Positions 15,456 to 24,980 of a stretch of 64,000 nucleotides of DNA are shown here, in pieces. The position numbers were made by a program, and so were the translations under genes. Source of the stretch: Chryseobacterium endalhagicum (GTDB lineage: Bacteria > Bacteroidota > Bacteroidia > Flavobacteriales > Weeksellaceae); NCBI RefSeq assembly GCF_016745235.1, contig NZ_JAELVM010000001.1, positions 757,856 to 821,855 on the forward strand. The letters run 5' to 3'. Below the pieces are notes generated by a model, which worked only from the letters and a program-made list of their open reading frames with translations, searched no databases and was not told the origin of the DNA. Position 1 is the stretch's first letter. Each line of letters opens with the position of its first letter.

Positions 15456-17264
15456 ATGGCAAAACCTTTTAACAGAACAGTCACATTATTTGGAATCTAC
15501 AAACAGCTGGTTCCATTTATCAGGCCTTACCGTTTAATGATTTACGGGACGCTGTTTCTTACCTTTTTAGGAGCCCTTGCCGCGCAGGTCAATCCTATTG
15601 TTTTAAAATACACGGTAGATGAGGTCACGAAGCTCACGCATCTTCCTCATCCAATGTCAGAAGGGATTCATATTCTGGTCGTGATTTCAATTATTTTACT
15701 GGGAAAAGAACTGCTTAATATTTTTATCAACTTCGGGCAGAAATTTTACGGGGAAAAAATAAGGATCAACGTAAGTTCTGTGCTGGCACAATCTGCGATC
15801 GACAAGATCCTGATGTACAGAGTTGCCTATTTCAACGATGAAAATCATGAATCCGGAAAACTGCAGATCAGGATAGACAGAGGTATTGAAAGCCTGACCA
15901 GGCTGGTTCAGAACTTCTTCATCGATATACTGCCGCTTTTCTCCAATGCCATTATTGCACTTATCATCATGTACATGCAGAATGTGTATGTGGGAATGGT
16001 TTCCACGATCATTGTTCCGATCTATTTTTACATCAGCTCACTTCAGGCCAAAAAACTGGGTGGAGTACGCCGCCAGCTCAGAAATCAGAGAGAAAGAAAA
16101 ACTTCAGGGTTGCTTAATCTGATCAATTCCATAATGGTGATCAAAAGTTTTGTCCGCGAAAAATTTGAAGGAAAAAAACAGTATGATTTACAGATGGAGC
16201 TGATGGAAAGCCAGATGTTCACCAGAAAAACCAACTTTATTTACGACGGTTTAAAAACTTTTATTGAACAGTTTGGAGTGGTTTTAATCATTCTTTTAAC
16301 CGTTTATCTGGTGCTGGATCAGCAGATGACCATTGGTGCGATTATGCTTCACATCATGCTGTTCAACAATATTTCTGCGCCCATCCGCCAGCTTCACAGG
16401 ATTTATGACGATATGAATGATGCTATGATCTACGCTGAAGGATATTTCGAAATCCTTAACGCAGATGACGAAAAAGAACCGAACGGAACTTTTGTAGAAA
16501 AGGAGATCAAAGGTAATTTTGAACTGAAAAATGTAGACTTCACCTATCCGAACGGGACAAAAGCGCTGCACGATGTTTCCATGAAAATAGAGAACGGAAA
16601 AACTACAGCACTCGTAGGATTAAGCGGTGCCGGAAAATCAACGGTGATCAATCTTTTATGTAAATTTTATCTGCCGGATTCAGGAGAAATTCTGCTGGAT
16701 GATGTTAATTTAAATGAGTTTGACAATACTTTCCTGAGAGATGATCTGGGGCTGGTATTGCAGAAAAACCATATTTTCCAGGGAAGCATTGAAGACAACA
16801 TCCGTTACGGGGATATGAATGCCAGTTTTGAAGAAATTCAGGAGGCTTCAAGAAAAGCCTACCTGCATGATCAGATTCTGGATCTTCCGGACGGTTACCA
16901 GCATGATGCCACGCAGCTTTCGGGAGGCCAGCAGCAGAGAATTGCCATCGCAAGGCTGTTTCTGAAAAACCCTCCGATTATATTTCTTGATGAACCCACC
17001 GCCAGTCTGGATGCTATTGCTACAGAGCAGATCAAAAATTCTCTGGATGCCATCAAAGAAGGGCGTACTGTGGTAATTATTTCGCATTCATTATCACAGA
17101 TCCTGGATTCCGATACTATTTATGTGATGAAAAAAGGAAGGGTAGTGGAAAGCGGAACTCATGATGAGCTGGTTCAGCTTAACGGGACTTACCGTGAAAT
17201 CTTTGATGCTTCTGCCAGAAGTTTAAATCTGGATAAACTGGTGAATTCTTTTAAGGATAATTAA
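15456..17264 (+). CDS. ABC exporter, fused permease and ATPase (MsbA/MDR-like)
   Basis: A 602-aa half-transporter. Residues ~20-330 carry six transmembrane helices (the first is LMIYGTLFLTFLGALAAQV). Residues 360-590 are the nucleotide-binding domain: Walker A GLSGAGKST, signature LSGGQQQR, Walker B IIFLDEPTASLD, and switch His in IISHSLSQIL. It functions as a homodimer or with a partner, exporting lipids, peptides or drugs across the inner membrane. No accessory gene indicates the substrate. Transcribed divergently from hmp with a 144-bp gap. Confidence 0.88.
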   Translation: MAKPFNRTVTLFGIYKQLVPFIRPYRLMIYGTLFLTFLGALAAQVNPIVLKYTVDEVTKLTHLPHPMSEGIHILVVISIILLGKELLNIFINFGQKFYGEKIRINVSSVLAQSAIDKILMYRVAYFNDENHESGKLQIRIDRGIESLTRLVQNFFIDILPLFSNAIIALIIMYMQNVYVGMVSTIIVPIYFYISSLQAKKLGGVRRQLRNQRERKTSGLLNLINSIMVIKSFVREKFEGKKQYDLQMELMESQMFTRKTNFIYDGLKTFIEQFGVVLIILLTVYLVLDQQMTIGAIMLHIMLFNNISAPIRQLHRIYDDMNDAMIYAEGYFEILNADDEKEPNGTFVEKEIKGNFELKNVDFTYPNGTKALHDVSMKIENGKTTALVGLSGAGKSTVINLLCKFYLPDSGEILLDDVNLNEFDNTFLRDDLGLVLQKNHIFQGSIEDNIRYGDMNASFEEIQEASRKAYLHDQILDLPDGYQHDATQLSGGQQQRIAIARLFLKNPPIIFLDEPTASLDAIATEQIKNSLDAIKEGRTVVIISHSLSQILDSDTIYVMKKGRVVESGTHDELVQLNGTYREIFDASARSLNLDKLVNSFKDN

Positions 17265-17296
17265 TCTTAATTTTTCTTTTTTTCAAAAGATTTTAT

Positions 17297-17490
17297 ACGC
17301 AAAGTCGCAAAGGCTTTTAAAATATATTACTTTTTTAAGACGCAAGAAAATCAAAGATTTTCAGCAAGGGGAATGGTTGAGATTGCTTCGTCGCTTTGCT
17401 CCTCGCAATGACAGCGGTACTCAATTTTATCGGAGATAAAATCTTTGCGCCTTATACCATATTTTTGCCATAAAACTTGCGCCTTTGCGT
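17297..17490. repeat. 194-bp intergenic element with ACGCAAAG-type inverted ends
   Basis: Left end ACGCAAAGTCGCAA and right end (opposite strand) ACGCAAAGGCGCAA. Inside, at 17379-17413, is one arm of the GAGATTGCTTCGTCGCTTTG...CGCAATGACA repeat. No coding sequence. The same ACGCAAAG ends occur inside the element at 19889. Confidence 0.65.
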
Positions 17491-17628
17491 GGCTCCAACT
17501 TCAGATTTTATCTATTTAAGTAACTTTTCTCAATAATCAATCCTGTCATACTCCAACCAAATACAATTTGTAAACGATAAATATCAAAAAAGCAGTCCAA
17601 TTTATATTTTCAGACGAAAAAAGATTGA

Positions 17629-17636
17629 TAGATTTG
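17629..17636 (+). promoter_or_regulatory. TAnnTTTG box before the WYL regulator
   Basis: TAGATTTG, 11 bases upstream of the ATG at 17647; the transcript leader would be very short. Confidence 0.35.
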
Positions 17637-17646
17637 CGATATCAAT

Positions 17647-18603
17647 ATGAATGATCACTATCTTAAAAAACTGGACAGGGTAACGGCTATTCTCACGCAG
17701 CTGCAGTCGAAACCCACGGTAAGGGCACAGGACCTTGCTGCAAAATTTGATGTGAGTATCCGTACGATTTACCGTGATGTGAAAACCCTTGAGAATGCCG
17801 GAATTCCAATAATAGGTGAAGCGGGGAACGGATATTCGCTGATGGACGGTTATAAGCTTCCGCCTGTCATGTTTACGAAACAGGAAGTATTAAGTTTTAT
17901 CACGGCGGAAAAGCTGATGCAGAAATTTTCCCACGAAAGTTTGGGAAGCCATTACCAGACCGCAATGGAAAAGGTACGCTCTGTGCTTCGGCATTCGGAT
18001 AAAAACCTGATCCGGGATATTGAAAAGCAGATTGATGTGTATAATCACCATGCCCATTCAGGAGATACGGTGAAAAATGTGATTCCTACTATTCTGGAAA
18101 GCATTGCAGACAAAACGCAGTTGAACATTGAATATAAAACGGTGGATTCCCGGGTAACGAACAGAACCGTAGAAGCGGTCGGCGTTTTCTTTGAATTCAA
18201 TTACTGGTATATCATGGCGTTCTGTACGTTGAGAAAAGATTTCAGGCAGTTCCGTGTTGACAGAATTCTTCAGATCTTTAAAACTCAGAATCCTTTTTCC
18301 CAGGAATACGGACAGATCAACGATTACAGAAGGTATTCAAACGGCGAAAAGACAAGGGTAAGGCTTTTGGTGGAGAAAAAAATAATAGGACATATCGTTA
18401 ATTCAAAAAGATATTACGGATTTATCGAAGAAAAGGAAACAGAGCATGGAATTGAAATGATCTTTGATACGGAATGGATTGATGAAGGTTTTCCCCGCTG
18501 GCTGATCACTTTTGCAGATTATGCAACCATTTTGGAACCGGAATCTTTGAAAACGAAAATTAAAAATTTAACTGAAGGTATTTCAAGAAAACTGGAAGAG
18601 TGA
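17647..18603 (+). CDS. HTH/WYL-domain transcriptional regulator (YafY family)
   Basis: A 318-aa protein. Residues ~8-65 are a winged helix of the HTH_11 type (VRAQDLAAKFDVSIRTIYRD), followed by a linker and a WYL domain; FEFNYWYIMAFCTLRKDFRQ and FRVDRIL match the ligand-sensing core. The C-terminal WCX-like part (RVRLLVEKKIIGHIV) is present. YafY-type regulators typically control neighbouring genes in response to nucleic-acid-like or other ligands. No target is obvious here: both flanks are repeat-filled gaps. Confidence 0.9.
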   Translation: MNDHYLKKLDRVTAILTQLQSKPTVRAQDLAAKFDVSIRTIYRDVKTLENAGIPIIGEAGNGYSLMDGYKLPPVMFTKQEVLSFITAEKLMQKFSHESLGSHYQTAMEKVRSVLRHSDKNLIRDIEKQIDVYNHHAHSGDTVKNVIPTILESIADKTQLNIEYKTVDSRVTNRTVEAVGVFFEFNYWYIMAFCTLRKDFRQFRVDRILQIFKTQNPFSQEYGQINDYRRYSNGEKTRVRLLVEKKIIGHIVNSKRYYGFIEEKETEHGIEMIFDTEWIDEGFPRWLITFADYATILEPESLKTKIKNLTEGISRKLEE

Positions 18604-18761
18604 TAGGAGGGAAGCTGGAAGAGGGAGGATGGAAGTTACTATTAGTCTTGCAACTTCTGGTGATCATCAAATTTGATGAGATAACTTTTAAAGAATAATA
18701 AAAGATCTTGTAGCTGTTTTTTGATTTGAATAACTTCCATCATCCAGCCTCAGACTTCCTT
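18604..18761. repeat. Inverted-repeat element of the GGAAGCTGGAAG family, copy 1
   Basis: Starts with AGGAGGGAAGCTGGAAG; internal GGATGGAAGTTA is mirrored by TAACTTCCATCATCC at the far end. The interior CAACTTCTGGTGATCATC resembles the interior of the copy at 41877-42033. No coding capacity. Confidence 0.65.
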
Positions 18762-18781
18762 ACTTTAATAAATATAAAATT

Positions 18782-19882
18782 ATGAAAACTATATTCTTAC
18801 GCGGGTTTTTATTAATTGGACTTGTATATTCCGGTATTCTTTCTGCCTGCTCGGTGTTTTTGCTGAAAGGAAAGAACCATTGTGTAGTTGGTTTTAATGA
18901 AAACTGGAAAACAATGCCCGGAATGATTGTGGTGAATAAGCGGGATATTCAGAAAAGAAATATCAGCTGGGAAAACCTGACGACTGATAATTCAGCCTAT
19001 GCCAAAGCATGGACTTCCAAATACGGATCCGTAACTTTTAACCTTCTGGGATATGATTTTCCGTGTTATGGTGTGAATGAAAAAGGTCTTTTTCTGGTTG
19101 AGCTTTATCTTGAAGAAACGACGAAAGTCCTCAATCCCAAACAGGCCAATATGTTCTGGGCTCAGTGGATTCAATATCAGCTGGACAATTACAAATCGGT
19201 ACAGGAAGTAGTGGAACATCTCAATGAAGGTCCCAATATAGACTGGTGGCCGAATGCAGCGGGAAGTCATTTTTTTCTGAGTGATGCGAAAGGAAATACG
19301 GCTACAATCGCTTTGCTGAACGGGAAATATAAAGTGCTGACGGATAAAGATATGCCGATGCCGCTTTTATGCAATAATCAGTACAAAAAAGATTTCGAAA
19401 ATGTTCAGCAGTTTGATTTTTTAGGCGGACAGAAGAAATTTGATTTTGCTGAACAGGGGAAATGGGAAGACCGTTACAACCGGGCTTATTATATGCTTAA
19501 CAGCTATCAGTACGATAAAAAACCGGTAGATTATGCATGGAATATTTTGAATTCAATCCATGCAGGGGAGTGGCAGACCATTATTGATGTAAAAAATATG
19601 AATCTGTATTTTCGCTCAGATCTGAAAAAAGAAATTAAAACCATTGATCTCCGCCAGCTGGATTTTTCCAAAAAAGCTGCTGTGAAATTTTTGGATATCC
19701 ACACAGACAATCTGGGGAAAGTCAATGACAACTTTCAGGCTCTGACCCTGAATAAAAATAACGAATATGTAGAAAAAGGATTTCCCATCGGATATGATAA
19801 TAAAGAATTCGGTACTTCGGAAACCTTTGTAAAGCTTAAGGCCAATATCATTAAGTTCTTTAAAAGTATCCTGCCTGAATAA
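18782..19882 (+). CDS. Linear amide C-N hydrolase, choloylglycine hydrolase/Ntn family
   Basis: A 366-aa protein with an N-terminal hydrophobic signal and Cys23 in LSACSVFLLKG, the position of the N-terminal nucleophile after signal removal. Later motifs fit the family: GFNENWKTMPG (the nucleophile-proximal Asn/Arg region), YDFPCYGVNEKGLFLVE, and ANTATIAL-like DAKGNTATIALL. Members cleave linear amides (bile salts, penicillin V, acyl-homoserine lactones). The substrate cannot be read. LSAC also matches a lipobox, so lipidation at the same Cys is possible. The stop is 6 bases before the inverted-repeat element at 19889. Confidence 0.82.
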   Translation: MKTIFLRGFLLIGLVYSGILSACSVFLLKGKNHCVVGFNENWKTMPGMIVVNKRDIQKRNISWENLTTDNSAYAKAWTSKYGSVTFNLLGYDFPCYGVNEKGLFLVELYLEETTKVLNPKQANMFWAQWIQYQLDNYKSVQEVVEHLNEGPNIDWWPNAAGSHFFLSDAKGNTATIALLNGKYKVLTDKDMPMPLLCNNQYKKDFENVQQFDFLGGQKKFDFAEQGKWEDRYNRAYYMLNSYQYDKKPVDYAWNILNSIHAGEWQTIIDVKNMNLYFRSDLKKEIKTIDLRQLDFSKKAAVKFLDIHTDNLGKVNDNFQALTLNKNNEYVEKGFPIGYDNKEFGTSETFVKLKANIIKFFKSILPE

Positions 19883-19888
19883 AAATAT

Positions 19889-20398
19889 GGGCTTTCTCAA
19901 AATTGATACGGTCTTTTTTTATTAGTTTACCACGCAAAGTTCGATTTTGATTTTTTACTTTCCTTTAGATTGAGTATCACCTAAAGTAAAAACTCTGAGT
20001 GGTAAAAAATTATTAAATTTAACGCAAAGTTTCATTCTAATTCCGCATACCTTGAGGGGGCAAAGACGGAATCAATTTACATTGATTCGATTAAGCGAGC
20101 GTATTGTCCATTCGCTTCATTACGACGCAGTCGAATTCTTTGCTTTCCTTTAAATTTAACATTGTCTAAAGTAAAAACTTTGCGTCTAATAAAATAACTC
20201 CTTTTGCCAGCAACCTCGAAAAATAATCTCTAAAGAAAAAAAGACAAAGACCATTGGCAGGTAAAAATCTAAATCTTCCTTTCCATCATTGACGGTTTTA
20301 GTAAGTCTTAAAAATAAGTCTTAAAGAATAAACAACAATAATAATCCCCGAAGCCTTTGGATTCGGGGATTATTATTGTGAGACTTTTTAGACAGCCT
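19889..20398. repeat. 510-bp element with terminal inverted repeats (copy 2)
   Basis: The left end GGGCTTTCTCAAAAT matches copy 1's left end at 11 of 15 positions. The right end CTTTTTAGACAGCCT is identical to copy 1. Relative to the copy at 10137 it holds an extra ~100-bp hairpin-bounded segment (ACCACGCAAAGT ... ACTCTGAGTGGT), and its barrel-strand remnant is frameshifted. The internal hairpin terminator (ATAATCCCCGAA / TTCGGGGATTAT) is well preserved. Between 20399 and 20585 I see nothing else. Confidence 0.75.
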
Positions 20399-20585
20399 CC
20401 TTAGGAAATTTATATAATTTGAACAAAGAAAATTTTATTTAAACTGAAAGACAAAAATCAAAAACAACAAAATCCGGGTGTCTATATTTAATGAATGGAT
20501 AATTTGAATAATTGTGACTCTGCTGTTTCATCTTTTTGTCTGGATTGAATCATCATTTTCAGTCTGAATAAAGGCATCAAAGATC

Positions 20586-21077
20586 CTAAAATCTCTCCCA
20601 AAAAAAAGGGGGTTCAATTCCTAAAGCTCTCAGATAGGTATATCCCTGGCCTCTGTGGTGAATTTCATTATCTACGAAGTAAAGAATATTCTGATACACC
20701 GGGAATTCATACTGACCGAATAAATTGAAAGTTTCCTGAAAACGCTCTTCCGAAATCTGGTTGAAATAATGGTTGATCACTTCAGTTTCTTCATCCCACT
20801 TCTTCAGAATTTCTTCTTTAGTTTTAGGGTTGAATCCTTCCTCATCGTAAGCTTCCATATTTTTATTAATAATTCCTTTCAATGCAGGTCCTGCGATGCT
20901 GATAAGCTCTACTGCCAGTTTTGCAAAAGGTCTCATTCCGCCTACTGAAAACTCAAATAATTCTTTTTCAGGAAAAGCTTCAATCACTCTTCTTGTCAGG
21001 TTTCTGTGCCCTTGCCAGTGCTCTATTAATTGATCTGTGGACATGAATTGTTTCGTGGCTGTTGCTGTAGTTGTCAT
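20586..21077 (-). CDS. DinB-family protein
   Basis: A 163-aa protein; I chose the Met of MTTTATATKQF because the upstream extension lies in AT-rich promoter-like DNA. The four-helix bundle carries metal-ligand histidines in IEHWQGHRNLTRR and the C-terminal HHRGQGYTYLRALG motif typical of DinB/YfiT proteins. DinB-like proteins are putative metal-dependent enzymes, some of them thiol transferases, and often stress-induced. Monocistronic; its substrate is unknown. Confidence 0.88.
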   Translation of the reverse strand: MTTTATATKQFMSTDQLIEHWQGHRNLTRRVIEAFPEKELFEFSVGGMRPFAKLAVELISIAGPALKGIINKNMEAYDEEGFNPKTKEEILKKWDEETEVINHYFNQISEERFQETFNLFGQYEFPVYQNILYFVDNEIHHRGQGYTYLRALGIEPPFFWERF

Positions 21078-21256
21078 AATTGTATTGTTTTGTTTGTTAT
21101 TGTTGATACAAAGGTATGACAGCATTATGACAACAGTTTGTCAGTAGGATTTTTAATGTTTAAAAATTATTTTTTCTTTCCTAAAATATATGCGGATGTT
21201 TCCCGTTTAAATGTAAATTGCATTAATAAAAAACATCTCAGTATTAAATTCAAGAA

Positions 21257-21841
21257 ATGAAGAAGTATATTTTGCCCGTTATTCCTGTTTTTTTATTAAT
21301 ATCATGTAATAAAATCGAAGAGAAAATTGACCAGACTGTTCAGAAAACTACTGAAACTGTTCAGCAGAAAGCCCAGCAGGCGGTAGAAGAAACCGTGAAG
21401 AAGACAGTCAGCGAATCAATTAATTCCTTAACGAATTCCCAGGACGTAAAATTTAATGAGGTATTTCCCGATGGCGGAAAACCAGTCGTAACCGAAGATA
21501 CCGGAAAGAAATTTAAATTTCCTAATGGCTCCGAAGGATACATCTTTAAATATAAAGCAGATATCGCTGCCTTACTTCCGTTTCTGGAAAAGCAGCCTTC
21601 CTCCGACGAAAGTAAATCTGATAAGACAGCCCGTAAAATAGACGGACAAAGCATCATTGATAAAATAACCTTCGTTTCTAAATTCCTTCCGGAAAATACT
21701 TTTGATACCAGTTTCCTGGAAGATATCAAAAACGATAAAAATATAGAATATTACCGACTGAAAAGGTTTCCCAACAACAGTACAATAATCTATAACCCTA
21801 AAAACCAGACCATCATACAATATGTAGAGGTAAATAAATAA
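21257..21841 (+). CDS. Lipoprotein of unknown function with coiled-coil N-terminus
   Basis: A 194-aa protein with signal and lipobox (VFLLISCNK, Cys at about residue 17). The next ~45 residues form a Gln/Glu/Thr/Val heptad-like helix (KTTETVQQKAQQAVEETVKK), then a compact domain with FPNGSEGYIFKYKADIAAL and IIYNPKNQTIIQYVEV. I do not recognise the C-terminal domain. Likely anchored in the outer or inner membrane facing the periplasm. A hairpin terminator follows. Confidence 0.78.
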   Translation: MKKYILPVIPVFLLISCNKIEEKIDQTVQKTTETVQQKAQQAVEETVKKTVSESINSLTNSQDVKFNEVFPDGGKPVVTEDTGKKFKFPNGSEGYIFKYKADIAALLPFLEKQPSSDESKSDKTARKIDGQSIIDKITFVSKFLPENTFDTSFLEDIKNDKNIEYYRLKRFPNNSTIIYNPKNQTIIQYVEVNK

Positions 21842-21847
21842 TTTGTG

Positions 21848-21878
21848 AGTGGCCGGATTTATCCGGTCATTTTTTATA
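21848..21878 (+). terminator. Terminator after lipoprotein gene
   Basis: Short hairpin GGCCGGAT / ATCCGGTC followed by ATTTTTTAT. The remaining 21879-22172 gap is AT-rich leader DNA; no riboswitch motif was seen. Confidence 0.6.
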
Positions 21879-22172
21879 CACAGTCATTGAGAACCATTCG
21901 CGAAACAGTTCTGTTGAAAAATACGTTTCAGAACGGATGAAATCATCTTATTCTACTTTCTGCTATTCATTTTGTCAGACAGAATAGGAAGTTATTACTA
22001 TTTCTTTTCAGATTATTAATAAGCCACTTCATGTTTTATAAATCAAGTCTTATTTTTTATAGAATAATAATAATATTCATTGCATAGGACGGGAAAGGGA
22101 TTTTTAATATATTTTTATTTATTGTATTTAATATTTATATTTTTACTAGATTTATTGAATTATTATCAACGT

Positions 22173-24593
22173 ATGAAAAGAAAATCATTCAATAAAAAAA
22201 TATGTGTATTAGTGTTGAGCGGAGCAGGTACTGTGGTATATGCTCAGGAAACGGTAAAAGAAAACAATATAGATGAAGTCGTGGTTACTACAGGTAGAAC
22301 TAAGCCCAGAACCATCATTACATCAGCAATTCCTATTGATAATATTTCGGCAGCACAGCTAAAATCCACAGGACAAATTACTTTTGATAAAGCATTGACG
22401 TACTCGGTACCATCTTTTAATTCATCACAGCAAACTGTTTCTGATGCAACGGCTCATTTTGATCCGGCAGATTTAAGGGGATTAGGGCCTTCCAGAACAT
22501 TAGTTTTGGTTAATGGTAAAAGAAAAAATCAAAGCGCTTTAATTTACGTAAATGATACACCGGGAAAAGGTGAGGTAGGTACGGATCTGAAGAGTATTCC
22601 ATCTGCTGCCTTACAGAATGTAGAGGTTTTAAGAGATGGTGCATCTGCACAATATGGCTCTGATGCTATTGCAGGAGTGATCAATATTATTCTTAAGAAC
22701 AGCGTTGGAAAAAGTGCAGTCAATCTTTTTTCAGGCATTACTTCAAAAGGAGACGGCTTTAATATCGGAGCAGATTTTAATACAGGAATCAGAGTGGCAA
22801 AAAATGGAAGTTTGAACCTTACATTGGGATATTCTTCCCAAAATAAAACCAACCGTGCTGGTTCTGTTACAAAAGATGAACTTTTTGGTGTTGATAATGC
22901 CTGGACGCAGGCTAATCCTGGTTTAGGAATGATTATAGGACAACCGGAGACAAAAGTTGCCAATATGTTTGTAAATTTTGAATTGCCAACAGGTGAAACA
23001 GGCAAGTTTTATGCTTTTGGTGGTACAACGTACAGGAATGGAACCAGTTATGGTTTGTATAGAACACCCTATTGGGTAAGTTCAGATTTTGGTTTATTAA
23101 CTCCAACAGGACAACCTTATAATGGATTTCAACCGGAATTTAAAACAGATGTTTATGATTATAATTTAACCTCCGGGTGGAAGGGCATGTTTGGAAAATG
23201 GAGTTTTGATGGGAGTGCTGCCTTTGGCTCTAATGCGGTAGATTATGTTGTAGGAAACACTATTAATACATCGTTGGGTGGAAATTCACCAACCCGTTTT
23301 AAAGCGGGTGGTCATCAGTTTAGTAATATTATAGGAAACATAGATGTCAACCGGAATTTTGGTGTGTTTGTTTTAGGAGCTGGCGTTGAAGTACGTAATG
23401 AGAATTATCAGGCAAAGGCAGGAGAGGAGGCGTCTTATATAGGAAGTGGTGCAGAATCATTTCCAGGACTGCAGCCTCAAAATGAAATCAATAAAAATCG
23501 TCAGAATATTGGAGCTTATATAAATTCTGAATGGGATGTTACGAAAAACCTGTTACTTGGAGGAACTGTGAGGTATGAAAACTTTAGTGATTTTGGAAAT
23601 AATGTTTCCTGGAAAGGAAATGCAAGATATAAATTGCTGGATGATAAATTAGTTTTCCGCGGGTCTGTTTCTACAGGATTTCGGGCACCTTCATTACACC
23701 AAATTTACTATTCCAATGTTCAAACCAAAATTACAGGGAATACTGTAGCTAATCAGGGTACTTTTAACAATGACTCTCAAATTGTAAGATCTGATCTTGG
23801 GGTACAAAAATTAAATGCTGAAAAAGCCTTTAACATTACCGGGGGATTTGCCGTAAAACCTTTTAAGAACCTTACGATTACAGCAGATTATTATAGAATA
23901 AAAATTAAAGACCGGGTGCTTTTCTCAGGAGATATTGGTTACAAGACCGGTGCTCCGGGTAGTCCGGATATAACAAACCCTGTGGAAGTAATATTAAACA
24001 ATAATAAAATTACCTCTCTGAAGTTTTTCACGAATGCTGTAAATACAGTTACTGAAGGGGTAGATTTTGTAGCTAATTATTATACTTCCGCTATTGGCAA
24101 AGGAAGATTGGGAGTTATTGCTGCTTTCAATTATAACGAAACTAAAATAGTAGATAATATTGCCGTTCCATCTATTTTGGCTGAAAACGGTTACTCAGAA
24201 AACTTTTTTGATAGAAAAGAACAATCCAGAATTACCTCTGCAAGGCCAAAAACAAAAACGATTCTTAGTCTTTCGTATGACTTTTCAAAGTTTAACTTTA
24301 ACCTTAATAATACTTATTTTGGTTCTGTTACATGGCAACATGCAGCTGATCCTGCCAAAGATCAGACATTTTCCGGTAAGGTGATTACAGACATCGTTTT
24401 AACATATAAAATCACCAAAGATCTTAAGGTTTCCGGAGTCGTAAATAATTTATTTAATATTTATCCGGATGTAATAGACAGTAAAGGAGATGTAGTCACT
24501 GATCTTGGAGGAAGGTTCAAATATCCTTGGGAGGTAAACCAGTTCGGATTTAACGGAACAACTTTCCAGCTAAATGTTAATTATACTTTTTAA
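22173..24593 (+). CDS. TonB-dependent outer-membrane receptor
   Basis: An 806-aa receptor. The start chosen is MKRKSFNKKICVLVL, which opens a signal peptide ending near VVYAQ; an upstream in-frame Met would place a second hydrophobic stretch before it. The plug domain follows: DEVVVTTGR (TonB-box-like), DLRGLGPSRTLVLVNGKR, VEVLRDGASAQYGSDAIAGV. The rest is a 22-strand barrel with STGFRAPSLHQIY and a terminal strand FQLNVNYTF. It lacks an N-terminal carboxypeptidase-like domain. The ligand is unknown; it could import metal chelates, cobalamin or peptides. It stands alone with AT-rich flanks. Confidence 0.93.
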   Translation: MKRKSFNKKICVLVLSGAGTVVYAQETVKENNIDEVVVTTGRTKPRTIITSAIPIDNISAAQLKSTGQITFDKALTYSVPSFNSSQQTVSDATAHFDPADLRGLGPSRTLVLVNGKRKNQSALIYVNDTPGKGEVGTDLKSIPSAALQNVEVLRDGASAQYGSDAIAGVINIILKNSVGKSAVNLFSGITSKGDGFNIGADFNTGIRVAKNGSLNLTLGYSSQNKTNRAGSVTKDELFGVDNAWTQANPGLGMIIGQPETKVANMFVNFELPTGETGKFYAFGGTTYRNGTSYGLYRTPYWVSSDFGLLTPTGQPYNGFQPEFKTDVYDYNLTSGWKGMFGKWSFDGSAAFGSNAVDYVVGNTINTSLGGNSPTRFKAGGHQFSNIIGNIDVNRNFGVFVLGAGVEVRNENYQAKAGEEASYIGSGAESFPGLQPQNEINKNRQNIGAYINSEWDVTKNLLLGGTVRYENFSDFGNNVSWKGNARYKLLDDKLVFRGSVSTGFRAPSLHQIYYSNVQTKITGNTVANQGTFNNDSQIVRSDLGVQKLNAEKAFNITGGFAVKPFKNLTITADYYRIKIKDRVLFSGDIGYKTGAPGSPDITNPVEVILNNNKITSLKFFTNAVNTVTEGVDFVANYYTSAIGKGRLGVIAAFNYNETKIVDNIAVPSILAENGYSENFFDRKEQSRITSARPKTKTILSLSYDFSKFNFNLNNTYFGSVTWQHAADPAKDQTFSGKVITDIVLTYKITKDLKVSGVVNNLFNIYPDVIDSKGDVVTDLGGRFKYPWEVNQFGFNGTTFQLNVNYTF

Positions 24594-24644
24594 TCTATAA
24601 ATAAAAAAATTAGCAGTGCTTTATCATGCTTAACTAAATCCCTT

Positions 24645-24925
24645 TTAGACGCAATCATCTGTGAAGATCCGCGCAATCTGGGGTAAAACAAAAAAAAATA
24701 GCAAAAAGGCAAAACATAAAATCTAAAAAATTAACACCCAAATATTCAATAGGAATGGGCTTTAGCCCATTCAAAAATTAAAATAGTCCATCCGACTTCA
24801 GCCAAAACCTAAATCCATCATTTTAACCATAATTATCTGTGAAAATCTGTGCAACCTGCGGTAAAATAATAACAGTATTGTAAAGATAAAATATCCTTCG
24901 ACTCCGCTCAGGATGACCTTCCTAA
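24645..24925. repeat. Cluster of short intergenic repeats
   Basis: No gene between 24594 and 24980. Contains ATCTGTGAAGATCCGCGCAA at ~24658 and a related ATCTGTGAAAATCTGTGCAA at ~24834, the palindrome ATGGGCTTTAGCCCAT at 24755-24770, a degraded partner (TCCGACTTCAGCC) at ~24789, and CCTTCGACTCCGCTCAGGAT near 24897. Each type recurs elsewhere in the window or is a familiar Bacteroidota repeat. Confidence 0.7.
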
Positions 24926-24980
24926 TATAATCCTCATCCATTTACTTTTCACATTGTACAAAATAAAGTATTTTAGTACT

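Noticed and set aside
22000..22172. Possible cobalamin riboswitch before the TonB receptor (AAGCCACTT at ~22019)
   Set aside because: Only one short B12-box-like string; the other conserved riboswitch elements and the G-rich core are missing.
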